Shown here in pieces: positions 55,530 to 64,000 of a stretch of DNA of 64,000 bases. The DNA comes from Sphingomonas ginsengisoli An et al. 2013. GTDB taxonomy: Bacteria; Pseudomonadota; Alphaproteobacteria; Sphingomonadales; Sphingomonadaceae. The stretch covers positions 620,001 through 684,000 of the forward strand of contig NZ_CP045434.1 in NCBI RefSeq assembly GCF_009363895.1, written 5' to 3'. The translations under genes and the position numbers were made by a program. The notes under the pieces were generated by a model that did no database searches, had not been told where the DNA came from, and saw nothing but the letters and a program-made list of their open reading frames with translations. Positions within the stretch are counted from its first letter, which is position 1. Each line of letters starts with the position of its first letter.

Positions 55530-56756
55530 ATGGGCGCCATGCTGAAGCCCGTCGACCCCGCCCTCGCCCACGAGCCCACCCTGCTGCCGTTCGATTGGCA
55601 GGATCCGTTCGCCCTCGAAGAGCAATTGACCGACGAGGAGCGGCTGGTTCGGGACAGCGCCGCCGCGTTCGCGGCCGAGAAATTGCGCCCGCGCGTGACC
55701 GACGCGTTTCTCAACGAGACATTCGATCGCTCGCTGCTGAGCGAGATGGGCGAGATGGGCCTGCTCGGGCCGACCATCCCGACCGAATATGGCGGCGCCG
55801 GGCTCGGCTACGTTGCCTACGGCCTCATCGCCCGCGAGATCGAGCGGGTCGACAGCGGCTATCGCTCGGTGATGAGCGTCCAGAGCTCGCTCGTCATGTA
55901 TCCGATCTTCGCCTACGGCTCGGAAGCGCAGCGGCAGAAGTATCTCCCCGGCCTTGCCAGCGGGGCGCTGGTCGGCTGCTTTGGCCTGACCGAACCCGAC
56001 GCCGGCTCCGACCCCGGCGGGATGCGCACCCGCGCTGAAAAGATCGACGGGGGCTACCGCCTGTCGGGCGCCAAGATGTGGATCTCCAACGCCCCAGTCG
56101 CCGATGTTTTCGTCATCTGGGCCAAGTCCGACGCCCACGGCGGCAAGATCCGCGGCTTCGTCCTCGAAAAGGGCATGGCCGGCCTGTCCGCCCCGACCGT
56201 CAAGCAGAAGCTGTCCCTGCGTGCCTCGATCACCGGTGAGGTGGTGATGGATGGCGTCGAGGTCGGTGAGGACGCACTGCTCCCCAACGTCGAGGGCCTA
56301 AAGGGGCCATTCGGCTGCCTCAACCGCGCGCGCTACGGCATTGGTTGGGGCAGTATGGGGGCGGCCGAGGCCTGCTTCCACGCCGCGCGGCAATACACGC
56401 TCGATCGCCACCAATTCGGCCGCCCACTCGCCGCCACCCAGCTCGTCCAACTCAAACTCGCCAACATGGTGACCGAGATCACGCTCGGCCTCCAGGCCGC
56501 GCTGCGGGTCGGCCGGCGCCTCGAAGCCGGCGAGCTCATCCCCGAGACGATCAGTCTCATCAAGCGCAACAACGTCGGCAAGGCGCTCGACATCGCCCGG
56601 GTCGCTCGCGACATGCACGGGGGCAACGGAATCAGCGCCGAATTCCACGTCATGCGGCACTCGATGAACCTCGAGACGGTCAACACTTACGAGGGCACCC
56701 ACGACGTCCACGCGCTCATTCTTGGCCGCGCTATTACAGGGCTGAGCGCGTTTTAG
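55530..56756 (+). CDS. gcdH: Acyl-CoA dehydrogenase, glutaryl-CoA dehydrogenase type
   Basis: 408 residues, FAD enzyme that oxidises and decarboxylates glutaryl-CoA to crotonyl-CoA in lysine/tryptophan breakdown. [18 protein letters not shown] and [18 protein letters not shown] line the flavin and substrate site; the catalytic Glu388 is in [36 protein letters not shown] is typical for GcdH. A second in-frame ATG at 55539 is equally possible. It sits alone between the GH74-like genes and ends 13 bases before the convergent neighbour. Confidence 0.92.
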   Translation: MGAMLKPVDPALAHEPTLLPFDWQDPFALEEQLTDEERLVRDSAAAFAAEKLRPRVTDAFLNETFDRSLLSEMGEMGLLGPTIPTEYGGAGLGYVAYGLIAREIERVDSGYRSVMSVQSSLVMYPIFAYGSEAQRQKYLPGLASGALVGCFGLTEPDAGSDPGGMRTRAEKIDGGYRLSGAKMWISNAPVADVFVIWAKSDAHGGKIRGFVLEKGMAGLSAPTVKQKLSLRASITGEVVMDGVEVGEDALLPNVEGLKGPFGCLNRARYGIGWGSMGAAEACFHAARQYTLDRHQFGRPLAATQLVQLKLANMVTEITLGLQAALRVGRRLEAGELIPETISLIKRNNVGKALDIARVARDMHGGNGISAEFHVMRHSMNLETVNTYEGTHDVHALILGRAITGLSAF

Positions 56757-56769
56757 CGACGGCCACCGG

Positions 56770-59091
56770 CTAGAATGTCAGATCGATGCGGATGCACCCG
56801 GCACTGCCGGTGCCCGCATAGATGCGGCCGATACGATCGGGATCGCCGGCGATGCACGAGATTTCGGACAGCAGATCGCTCGGGAGGCGAGAAATTAAAA
56901 GCGGTGGTGTCGCGAACCAGTCAAGGCTGGCGTATAGCCCCTTCGTGCCATTGACCTCGCCCCAGAAGTAAATCGCTGGTCGCACCTGGCCTTCTGATGC
57001 CTTGCCAAACCCAAAGCAGGCGACATTGCGAATCTTCCCTGAGAATTCCGCCCAGTTCGCACCGTCGTCCTTTGACCAGAAGAAACGGTCCTCCTTGAAA
57101 TCAGCGTGCGATGTGTAGACCAGTTCCCCCGTTCGGCCTGGCACATACGATAGCTGACACGCCCAGAACTGGCGCGGATCTGCTCCGGTCTGCGAGACAC
57201 TCTGCGGGTCGCGCCGGCCAGACGTGATGACGCCTTGCAGCGCCTGCTTCCAGGACCGCCCCCCGTCTTGCGTCAGCCACAGCCCCCCGCGCGGCTCACC
57301 ATATTCGTTGTTGCGAAGGGTCGTGTAGACCAGCGCAAAGCAACCCGGACGGGTCTTGTCGGCCGAAAGATTGCGCCGCGGCGTGTAGAAAGCATTGGCG
57401 AAGCCCGCCGTGGGCGTCACACCATCGAGCTTGATCGGCTCCCATGATTGGCCGCCATCAAGCGTGTAAGCCCCGACCCCGTTGTTTGACGGCAACAGCA
57501 CAATGTTCTTGCTCGTGCTTGCAGCGATCCATCCGCCATTGCCCCATCCGGCGGCAGGCTGTCCTTCGAAGACTCGCCAATTGGTTCCTCCATCGACGCT
57601 GATTCCTGGCCCGGTAGTGGCATCGGGTGCGACGATGCCGACGATCACCGACGGATTGTCGCCCGCGACGTCGAGCGCCGAACTGAACGCCACCAAGTCG
57701 GCCGAATAGGATTTGCCCGAGCGAAGCGGATAGCGAAACTCGTTCCCGTATCCGGTGAGCTGGTCGACCTTCCAGAAGGGCTTGTCCCACGCCGAGATCA
57801 GCGCCTTGCCTCCAGTGGGAACGACGATGGAGGTCGTCCCAAGCTCCTCGATGCCGGCCGACCAATCGGTCAGCTCGTAATGATCGCCCCCGGCTTTGGT
57901 GCGGACGACGCCGACCCCCTGCGCCACCCACAGTCGGTCGGGAATCTTGGGGTCGAATTGAGCTTCCGAAGGAAAGAAAGTCTTGAGGCCGGCAACCCAT
58001 CCAATTTCGCCGCCCGGCACGAAGTGTCCACCTTCGATCGGTCGGAAGGTGGCGCAACCGTCGAGTGACTCCATGAAGAAGCCATTGGGGTTGATGAGGA
58101 TAGCCCGCGCCGGTCGCCGCGGATCGATCGCGATCGTGAGTGCCTCGTAGGGCGGCTTGGTGGCTGACCACCCCTTGTCGGGAAAGTATCGATGGATGCG
58201 TCCGCCTTCGGCAGTTCGCGTGTGCTCGCACAGAGTGATGCTGCCATCAATCGAAGCGACCATCTGCGATGCCGCAAGAGGGCCGCCGTCGAGGTGCTGG
58301 AACTGGCCGCCCGGACCAGTATCCGAGCGGAACAGACCCGCACCAGTGACGAATATGTAGATCCGATCGTTGGCGTTCGGATCGTAAGCGATCAAGGACA
58401 GTCCGGGCTGGTCATCGGTCGATTTACCTGCGGCTGGCACGCTTACCGACGACCAGGCCTTGCCACCGTCGAGTGAATACCAGACGCCTTCTCCCCACGT
58501 TCCCACGACAACCCGATCGGGAGAGCGCGGATGGACGTCGATCGTGCGATTGAACAGCCGCTGCCAACCCCGATTGGTGTGCATCGTCTTCTGCGGCAGT
58601 CCGCATCGCTGGACGGTTCGCCCGCCGTCGTCTGATTTCCACACAAAACCGTGATAGGTCGCGTAGATAACATCTTTGTTGGAAGGCGCGATGCGAACGC
58701 CGGCAGCGCCGTTGGCGTCCGCCTTGTCCTTGGCGTCCGGAATGTCCTCGAAACCTCGCAGGCGCAGCGAGGTCGGTGAGAAGAGTGGGCGCCAATAAGC
58801 ATCGCCGCTGTCACGCACATAGGCGTTAGCGACATCAGTTCTACAAACGAAGCGTTGGCCGTCAGTGCTGATATCGAGCCCGGTGATGAAGCCCCCTGCC
58901 CCAAGCGGTACTTGGGCTAGGGCGATCGACTTGATGGGTCCCACACCGGGTGATTGGCGCGCCGGCGCCGCCGACGCCGGTGGCCCGCTCGGGACGGCCA
59001 GCGCATTTTTCGGATGGAGCCGCGCGAGCCGCACGGTGGCGCCCGCTCCGACCAGCCCCACGGCGCCAGCCAACAGGGTTCTACGATCCAC
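56770..59091 (-). CDS. Tat-exported GH74-like beta-propeller protein
   Basis: 773 residues. Starts MDRRTLLAGAVGLVGAGAT, a twin-arginine signal (DRRTLL then hydrophobic core), so folded export to the periplasm or beyond is likely. The rest is a GH74-like double propeller with about seven Asp boxes (YTLDGGQSW, LTQDGGRSW). RTDVANAY (Asp86) and AWDKPFW (Asp436) correspond to the motifs of the T1SS-linked paralogue. It starts at a GTG with AAAGGA just upstream and follows a GT2 gene by 42 bases. No Ig-like repeats. Activity is unproven. Confidence 0.83.
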   Translation of the reverse strand: MDRRTLLAGAVGLVGAGATVRLARLHPKNALAVPSGPPASAAPARQSPGVGPIKSIALAQVPLGAGGFITGLDISTDGQRFVCRTDVANAYVRDSGDAYWRPLFSPTSLRLRGFEDIPDAKDKADANGAAGVRIAPSNKDVIYATYHGFVWKSDDGGRTVQRCGLPQKTMHTNRGWQRLFNRTIDVHPRSPDRVVVGTWGEGVWYSLDGGKAWSSVSVPAAGKSTDDQPGLSLIAYDPNANDRIYIFVTGAGLFRSDTGPGGQFQHLDGGPLAASQMVASIDGSITLCEHTRTAEGGRIHRYFPDKGWSATKPPYEALTIAIDPRRPARAILINPNGFFMESLDGCATFRPIEGGHFVPGGEIGWVAGLKTFFPSEAQFDPKIPDRLWVAQGVGVVRTKAGGDHYELTDWSAGIEELGTTSIVVPTGGKALISAWDKPFWKVDQLTGYGNEFRYPLRSGKSYSADLVAFSSALDVAGDNPSVIVGIVAPDATTGPGISVDGGTNWRVFEGQPAAGWGNGGWIAASTSKNIVLLPSNNGVGAYTLDGGQSWEPIKLDGVTPTAGFANAFYTPRRNLSADKTRPGCFALVYTTLRNNEYGEPRGGLWLTQDGGRSWKQALQGVITSGRRDPQSVSQTGADPRQFWACQLSYVPGRTGELVYTSHADFKEDRFFWSKDDGANWAEFSGKIRNVACFGFGKASEGQVRPAIYFWGEVNGTKGLYASLDWFATPPLLISRLPSDLLSEISCIAGDPDRIGRIYAGTGSAGCIRIDLTF

Positions 59092-59133
59092 GACCGTTCC
59101 TTTCGGCCCAGCGGTACAGGATCTGGACCGAGC

Positions 59134-60153
59134 TCACCAGACCGACGACGCGCCCGCGGCCTTGAGCCGCCTGTTGGCAGACACGGCAGGCAAAATGGTC
59201 ATCATGGTGCCGGCCAGCGCTAGCGGGAAAAACGCCAGTCGTCGCCACAGCGCCCGGTTCTGATTGGCGGTGAGCCTCGCGAACAGAATGGCGTTGGGGA
59301 TCAGCCAGCTTTTCGCTTGCGACCGCTCGCGGATGATGCGCTCCACCCAGTCGGGATCATCATGGTTCATTTGGTCGATAAGTGGCCCGGCCGGCGAAGT
59401 GAGACTCAAGCTCCACAAATGCTCAAAGATCCAGCGGTTGATGATCGTGCCGACGATCAACCGTCGCTCGTGGGCGATAAAGGCCACCGGATCGAGTTGC
59501 TCGTAATAATGGGTTGGTCGATCGTGCTCCTCGATTACCCGTGGCCGGCTCTTCTGTGAAAATCCGTCCGTGTTGAGCATGGCATTGAGGAAACCGTCCT
59601 CAGCAGGGGTTTCATTCGGCAGCCAGATGGCCCGCAATGCCTCGGCTCTGGCAATGTACAGCGAGCCAGCGATCGCGTTGATGTGCCTCGTCTCGCGCGA
59701 CAGCGCGAGGGACAGTTTGTCGTAGACATTCTTGCGGGGCTTGGCCGTGGCGTCCTTGAGAGGATATCCGGTGCACACCTCAAGGTCGGGCCGGCGCTTG
59801 AGCTTGGCCAGCATCTCCTCGAGCACCCGCTCATCGACGAACTCGATGTCGGCGTCGCAAAAAATGAAGAAGTCGGTGTCGGGTTCGGCCAGGTCATGAA
59901 CCATGCGGTTCCACGCACGGCTCTTCCCGCCCGGGTGAAGGTCGTAGCTTTTGAGCGCGGTGCCGCTCTTCGCCAAGAGGTCGCGCGACCGCTCGGCTGC
60001 CGCCGCGGTATCATCGGTACAGCCATTCGCCACGACGTGCACCGTGGTCGATCCGCCGGACGTCTTCAGCAGCGTCTGGTTTGCGAGCTGCGCAAGCGTC
60101 GGCCCGATAGACGAAGATTCGTTCTTCGCCAGGATGCAGACGGCGATGGTCAC
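59134..60153 (-). CDS. Glycosyltransferase family 2
   Basis: About 339 residues. VTIAVCILAKNESSSIGPTL, VVANGCTDDT and FFIFCDADIEFVD mark the GT-A nucleotide-diphospho-sugar site, and AEDGFLNAML is the family's later acidic motif. A hydrophobic segment near the C terminus (FFPLALAGTMMTILPAVS) may anchor it. The GTG at 60153 has GGAG nine bases upstream and is preferred; a GTG at 60186 would add 11 residues. It precedes the Tat-GH74 gene in the same transcript. Confidence 0.85.
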   Translation of the reverse strand: MTIAVCILAKNESSSIGPTLAQLANQTLLKTSGGSTTVHVVANGCTDDTAAAAERSRDLLAKSGTALKSYDLHPGGKSRAWNRMVHDLAEPDTDFFIFCDADIEFVDERVLEEMLAKLKRRPDLEVCTGYPLKDATAKPRKNVYDKLSLALSRETRHINAIAGSLYIARAEALRAIWLPNETPAEDGFLNAMLNTDGFSQKSRPRVIEEHDRPTHYYEQLDPVAFIAHERRLIVGTIINRWIFEHLWSLSLTSPAGPLIDQMNHDDPDWVERIIRERSQAKSWLIPNAILFARLTANQNRALWRRLAFFPLALAGTMMTILPAVSANRRLKAAGASSVW

Positions 60154-60318
60154 TTTGCGGATCTCCGGTTCTGGGTCGCAACTCACTGGAGCGGGGCGCT
60201 GGCGCTAGCAACTTCTGGCGCCTGTCAGCAAATGGCACGGGAAGGATGCGAAGTCCTTCTTTTCGGTTCTTTAAGACGCTAGGGCGCAGCGAGGGCGGCT
60301 GAAGCAAGGTAACGCAAC

Positions 60319-61686
60319 GTGAAGTGGCCGGTTCTATTTCTGTTCATTCTCGCCGGGCCGGCCATCATGGCCTGGCTCAGGACGAACCCGCCACGCGCAC
60401 ATCTAGCTTGGTCGGCCCTCTCATTCCTGCCTTTCGTTATCGCTCCTTGGCACTTGTCGGTCGCGCCCTATGCCACGCCGGGCTGGTCGGGATACGTCAA
60501 GGGCTGGGAATTTTCACTGCTCGACGCCGTCGCCATCGGCGTCCTCTTCGGAACGCGCGGGCCACGGCCCAAATTAAAATTCCTGCTGCCGTTCCTTGCC
60601 TATTTCGTGGCCGTATTCTTCGCATTGTTCCAGGCGCGATTCTTCAACCTCGCGCTAGGCTATCCCCTTCAATTGGCCCGCGTCGGTCTTGTTCTTTTGG
60701 CCGCGTCGCGTGTTGCCATGATGGAACGGGGCGAGCGCGCCATCCTGGTCGGCCTGATCGCCGGCATTACCGTACAAGCACTTTACGCGATCGCGGCCCG
60801 CGCCGGCGGCGCGTTGCAGACCGGTGGCTCGCTCGGCCACCAGAACCTGCTCGGCTTCGTGTCGCACATGGTGTTGATCCCTTCGTTCGGCATGCTTCTG
60901 GCGGGTCGTTGGCCCAAGCCGGCGCTGCTTGGCTCAATCGCGGGCCTCATCGTCGTGTCGCTGACCGCTTCTCGTGCTACCATCGCGATCGCGGGGGCGG
61001 GCCTCGTTCTTACGCTTTTGATTTCTTTGGTGGTGCGGATGACGGCCCGCAAGGCAGCCGTCGGCATGCTCGGCATCCTGCTCCTCGGATTGAGCGCTCC
61101 GCTTGCCTATGAGGCCCTGCAACGCCGCGCGGCGGTCCAGAACATCAACCTGCTCGACGGTGACGCCGAGCGGATCGCTTTCGAGACGGCGGCGAAAGCC
61201 ATGCTGGCGGCGAAGCCGATGGGGGTCGGGCCAAACCATTACGTCTTCATTGCCAATACTGAGGGCTATAATGAACGCGCGGGGGTGAATTGGGCTGTCG
61301 GCAATCGGAACGCCAACGTCCATAATAGTTACCTGCTGGTCGCCGCGGAAACTGGGTATCTCGGCCTGGCAACCATGGTCCTGCTGCTCGCCTCATCGAT
61401 CTGGCTAGCTTTCTCGACCGCCATAAAATTCCGACGCGAGCCAGGTGCCGAGGTGTTGATTGGCGTCGGCGTTGGCCTGCTTGCCATCGTCGCGCACGGT
61501 TTTGCTGAGTGGATGTTCTTGGTCTTTCCGGTCCAATATGTGTTCGCCTGCTCGCTCGGCCTGATCGTCGGCATGCGCAGTCGCTTCCTGGCGAAGCGCG
61601 AGCGCGAGCGCCGCCACCAGCAGATGGTTAGGAGCCTCGGTTCCCTGACCCCCGCTCCGTCGGAAGGACGATTGCTGCCGGCCTGA
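60319..61686 (+). CDS. O-antigen ligase/polymerase-like membrane protein (Wzy_C/WaaL-type)
   Basis: 455 residues, about eleven membrane segments. GSLGHQNLLGFVSHMVLIP and LTASRATIAIAGAGLVLTLL resemble the Wzy_C/WaaL core; a large periplasmic loop (about residues 270-340) has ANVHNSYLLVAAETGYLGL, the conserved His region. It either ligates or polymerises an undecaprenyl-linked glycan. The start is a GTG at 60319. It is divergent from the GT2/GH74 pair and followed by a flippase gene. Confidence 0.85.
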   Translation: MKWPVLFLFILAGPAIMAWLRTNPPRAHLAWSALSFLPFVIAPWHLSVAPYATPGWSGYVKGWEFSLLDAVAIGVLFGTRGPRPKLKFLLPFLAYFVAVFFALFQARFFNLALGYPLQLARVGLVLLAASRVAMMERGERAILVGLIAGITVQALYAIAARAGGALQTGGSLGHQNLLGFVSHMVLIPSFGMLLAGRWPKPALLGSIAGLIVVSLTASRATIAIAGAGLVLTLLISLVVRMTARKAAVGMLGILLLGLSAPLAYEALQRRAAVQNINLLDGDAERIAFETAAKAMLAAKPMGVGPNHYVFIANTEGYNERAGVNWAVGNRNANVHNSYLLVAAETGYLGLATMVLLLASSIWLAFSTAIKFRREPGAEVLIGVGVGLLAIVAHGFAEWMFLVFPVQYVFACSLGLIVGMRSRFLAKRERERRHQQMVRSLGSLTPAPSEGRLLPA

Positions 61687-61765
61687 CAGGCTGATCGTCC
61701 TTCGTCCCTTCTCCTGCCGCCTCACGAAGCAGCAGTTTCAACCGACCAGAATCTAAGAGATCGCG

Positions 61766-63196
61766 ATGTCAGTCCGGCTATCCCTGTTCTGGAGCTACCT
61801 CGCGCAGATTAGTGGGTTCGTAATCACCTTTGGCTCGACCATCGTGGTCGCGAGGCTGGTAAGCCCACGGGATTTCGGCATCTTCGCCATGGCGACGGCA
61901 GTCACCACCGTGATCAACGTCTTCATGCAGTTCGGGCTCGCCAAATATCTGATGCGCGAAGCCGAGATCACACGCGAGTTGCTGCGCTCGCTGTTCACGG
62001 TCAACGTCCTGCTCAGCCTGTTTTACGTGGCCGCGATCCTGGTCGGGGCAGTCACCGCCGAGCATTTTGTCGGCTCGCAGGATGTCGGGCGCTTTCTCTA
62101 CGTTTTCGCCTTATTTCCCTTATTCGCCATGATGGAATTCATCCCGGAGGCGATTTGCTCACGCGACGGTCGCTTCGGAGTAATATCTCTTCTGTCGATC
62201 GTCCGGGCGATCGTGATCGCCGTCACCACGCTGTTCTTCGCGTGGAATGGATATGCGTTTCTAAGTTTCGCGTGGGCGCAGGTTTTTGCGTGGGCGGTAA
62301 CGGCGACCTGCTTCAACGTTCTGGTCTGGCGTCCTGACGCCTGGCGCTTGAGATTCAAGGGCATCCGCGAAATCTTACATTTCGGGTCACAGATGATCGG
62401 TATTCGGGGCCTTGCGCAGCTCGGGACCCGCGGGGGTGAGATGGCGCTGGGCTCGCTGCTCGGCTTGACCAGCCTGGGGCTTTATTCGCGCGCCTCAAGC
62501 CTGCCTAATACCCTTTTCAACAACGTCTTCGGCGCCGCTGGCAACGTCATCTATTCGCGGATGTCACTTGAGTTGCGCGAGACTGGGCAGTTCCACCAGA
62601 CCTACATCCGCTTCATGCGATTGCTGCTGGGGATCATGTGGCCGATGATGTTCGGCCTGGCAGTGCTCTCAAAGCCGGCCATCAATCTGCTTTACGGTGC
62701 GAAATGGCAGCCGGCTGCCGAGCCGCTTTCCTTTCTTGCGCTTGCGACCGCTGTGACGATCGCTTTGGGACTGGTCCCTGAAGTCTTCATCTTGCGGCAT
62801 CAGACCAAACAGCAGTTCGGGATTGAGACCGTGCGAACCATCGCCGGGCTCTCGATGTTCGTGCTCGGCGCGTTCGTCGGCCTGACGGCGGCGGCCGGAG
62901 CCAAGCTCGCGGAGGCCGTGCTCGCACTCGCGCTTTACCGACGCCCCCTCAATCGGATGCTCGAAGGCCCGAACCACGTCCTCGCGAAGATGTATGGGGA
63001 AAGCTTTGGCCTAGGGCTGATCGCCGCCCTCCCCTCGCTGCTACTGATGATTTGGACCCGATTCTCCGCGAGTACGTCGCTTATTGCCATCGCAGGGGCG
63101 GTCGCGCTCGGTGGCCTGCTGTGGTCGACCGCACTTTGGCGCCTCCGCCATCCACTTGCGCTGGAAGTCATCGGGCTCATTAAGCGTCGTCGTTAA
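61766..63196 (+). CDS. Oligosaccharide flippase, Wzx-like (MOP superfamily)
   Basis: 476 residues with about twelve membrane segments. VRLSLFWSYLAQISGFVITF opens the MOP/Polysacc_synt fold, with VARLVSPRDFGIFAMATAV and LGSLLGLTSLGLYSRAS in the conserved N-terminal and middle parts. It would flip an undecaprenyl-linked repeat unit and, together with the preceding polymerase/ligase, form a Wzx/Wzy-type module. The ATG at 61766 follows AAGAGA. Confidence 0.88.
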   Translation: MSVRLSLFWSYLAQISGFVITFGSTIVVARLVSPRDFGIFAMATAVTTVINVFMQFGLAKYLMREAEITRELLRSLFTVNVLLSLFYVAAILVGAVTAEHFVGSQDVGRFLYVFALFPLFAMMEFIPEAICSRDGRFGVISLLSIVRAIVIAVTTLFFAWNGYAFLSFAWAQVFAWAVTATCFNVLVWRPDAWRLRFKGIREILHFGSQMIGIRGLAQLGTRGGEMALGSLLGLTSLGLYSRASSLPNTLFNNVFGAAGNVIYSRMSLELRETGQFHQTYIRFMRLLLGIMWPMMFGLAVLSKPAINLLYGAKWQPAAEPLSFLALATAVTIALGLVPEVFILRHQTKQQFGIETVRTIAGLSMFVLGAFVGLTAAAGAKLAEAVLALALYRRPLNRMLEGPNHVLAKMYGESFGLGLIAALPSLLLMIWTRFSASTSLIAIAGAVALGGLLWSTALWRLRHPLALEVIGLIKRRR

Positions 63197-63392
63197 ACTC
63201 TCACATCTGTCCCACGACGGTACAGCGCGCGCCCTCCCTCCCCCTTGTGACCAAGGCGCAACGGACGCATCCAAAGCGGGTGAACGGCGCTTTTCCGGCC
63301 TTGTCAGGCAGTTAAAGCGAAGTTAACAGCATCGTTGTTCTTCATCTGAATGAACTCCGGCGGGCCGCCGGCTGTAACCTAGGGGACTCGTC

Positions 63393-64000
63393 ATGAATGC
63401 ACTCGTTCGGAAGGCCGCCATCGGCGCGGTCTTCGCCATCGCGGCGTTTGCCGCCACGCCTGCCTCGGCGACGGTTGAGGTCGGATCCAATGTCGGCTGC
63501 TCGACGGCTCCCGTGGCACCGCCCGCCGATAAGTGCGCGGGCTATTTCACCGGCAACACCTTCAACAACTCGGGCGCGAGCGTTGCTCAGCAGCAATCGG
63601 CGATCGATTCGCTGATCGGAGCGGGCAACTACACCGTCAATTATAACGCGCTCGTGTCGGCGGGTAACGTCTTCTCGACCAGCACCGATGCCAACGCCTT
63701 CGCTCACCTCCAGACGGCTCTGGCGAGCCTGAGCGGCAATGTCATCCTCGGTATCCACTGGGGCAATGTGCCGGAAAGCGGCAACATCCCGTACGGCAAC
63801 GTCTCGGGCGTTTACCTGTGGAACAGCGCCACGCTCGGCACGCTCAACCTGACCAGCTCGTCGGGCTTCTCGGATGCGGTGATCTATCGCGCCACCCCGG
63901 CGGTGCCGGAGCCGGCGACCTGGGCGCTGATGTTGATGGGCTTCGGTGGCATGGGCGTCGCGATGCGCCGGCGCCGTTCGGCGAACGCGCTTCCGCAGAT
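63393..64000 (+). CDS. PEPxxWA-CTERM secreted protein (truncated by window edge)
   Basis: 202 complete codons are visible. Signal peptide MNALVRKAAIGAVFAIAAFA then a Ser/Asn/Thr-rich body with two cysteines (VGCSTAP, ADKCAGY). It reaches VPEPATWALMLMGFGGMG and a basic tail (AMRRRRS), the PEPxxWA-CTERM sorting signal that is cut by an exosortase. The signal comes at the C-terminal end, so only a few residues are missing. Its function is unknown; such proteins are often surface- or EPS-associated. Confidence 0.85.
   Translation, partial: MNALVRKAAIGAVFAIAAFAATPASATVEVGSNVGCSTAPVAPPADKCAGYFTGNTFNNSGASVAQQQSAIDSLIGAGNYTVNYNALVSAGNVFSTSTDANAFAHLQTALASLSGNVILGIHWGNVPESGNIPYGNVSGVYLWNSATLGTLNLTSSSGFSDAVIYRATPAVPEPATWALMLMGFGGMGVAMRRRRSANALPQ

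Overview
The window is GC-rich alphaproteobacterial chromosome, most probably from a sphingomonad (Sphingomonadaceae or a close relative). Pointers are the rmlA-C-B-D gene order, a DnaE whose PHP domain opens with FVPLRVFS, a double-domain Hfq in the ntrYX-hfq-hflX block, a fused IspDF, and a PEPxxWA C-terminal sorting signal at the right edge. Assignments rest on reading the translated sequence; no database search was run.

Layout. (1) 1-3305: arginine biosynthesis, argC-argJ-argB on the minus strand (argB runs off the window), divergent from argR, with two inverted repeats that look like ARG boxes between them. (2) 3311-3382: tRNA with a CAT anticodon, best read as Ile2. (3) 3406-19172: a polysaccharide locus with a PF13471 transglutaminase-like protein, an EpsG-type polymerase, rmlACBD, four GT4-like glycosyltransferases, an ABC flippase, a GT2, three genes for a dTDP-3-acetamido-3,6-dideoxyhexose, and ugd. 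(4) 19311-46145: mostly housekeeping: dnaE, a hemerythrin protein, mtgA, a stress/NYN/carbonic anhydrase group, lipA-coq10, cinA, ispDF, dusB, ntrYX-hfq-hflX, mazG, two tandem retropepsin-like proteases, an MBL hydrolase-tatD-metG-holB-tmk-dac operon and a lytic transglycosylase. (5) 46245-46334: tRNA-Ser(TGA), after which the content becomes accessory. (6) 46428-64000: a methyltransferase, a GT25-type transferase, a type I secretion pair (adaptor and ATPase), a large leaderless GH74-like beta-propeller protein upstream of it, gcdH, a Tat-exported GH74-like paralogue, a GT2, a WaaL/Wzy-like membrane protein, a Wzx-like flippase and the start of a PEP-CTERM protein.

How the genes fit together. 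The first polysaccharide locus makes dTDP-rhamnose, dTDP-Fuc3NAc or -Qui3NAc, and UDP-glucuronate, and carries the transferases, flippase and polymerase to use them. The second block has its own flippase and polymerase/ligase plus two divergent GH74-like proteins sent out by different routes (type I and Tat). I infer that these act on the cell's own or a neighbour's polysaccharide. This secretion/GH74/EPS block, bounded on the left by a tRNA gene, is the least described part of the window.
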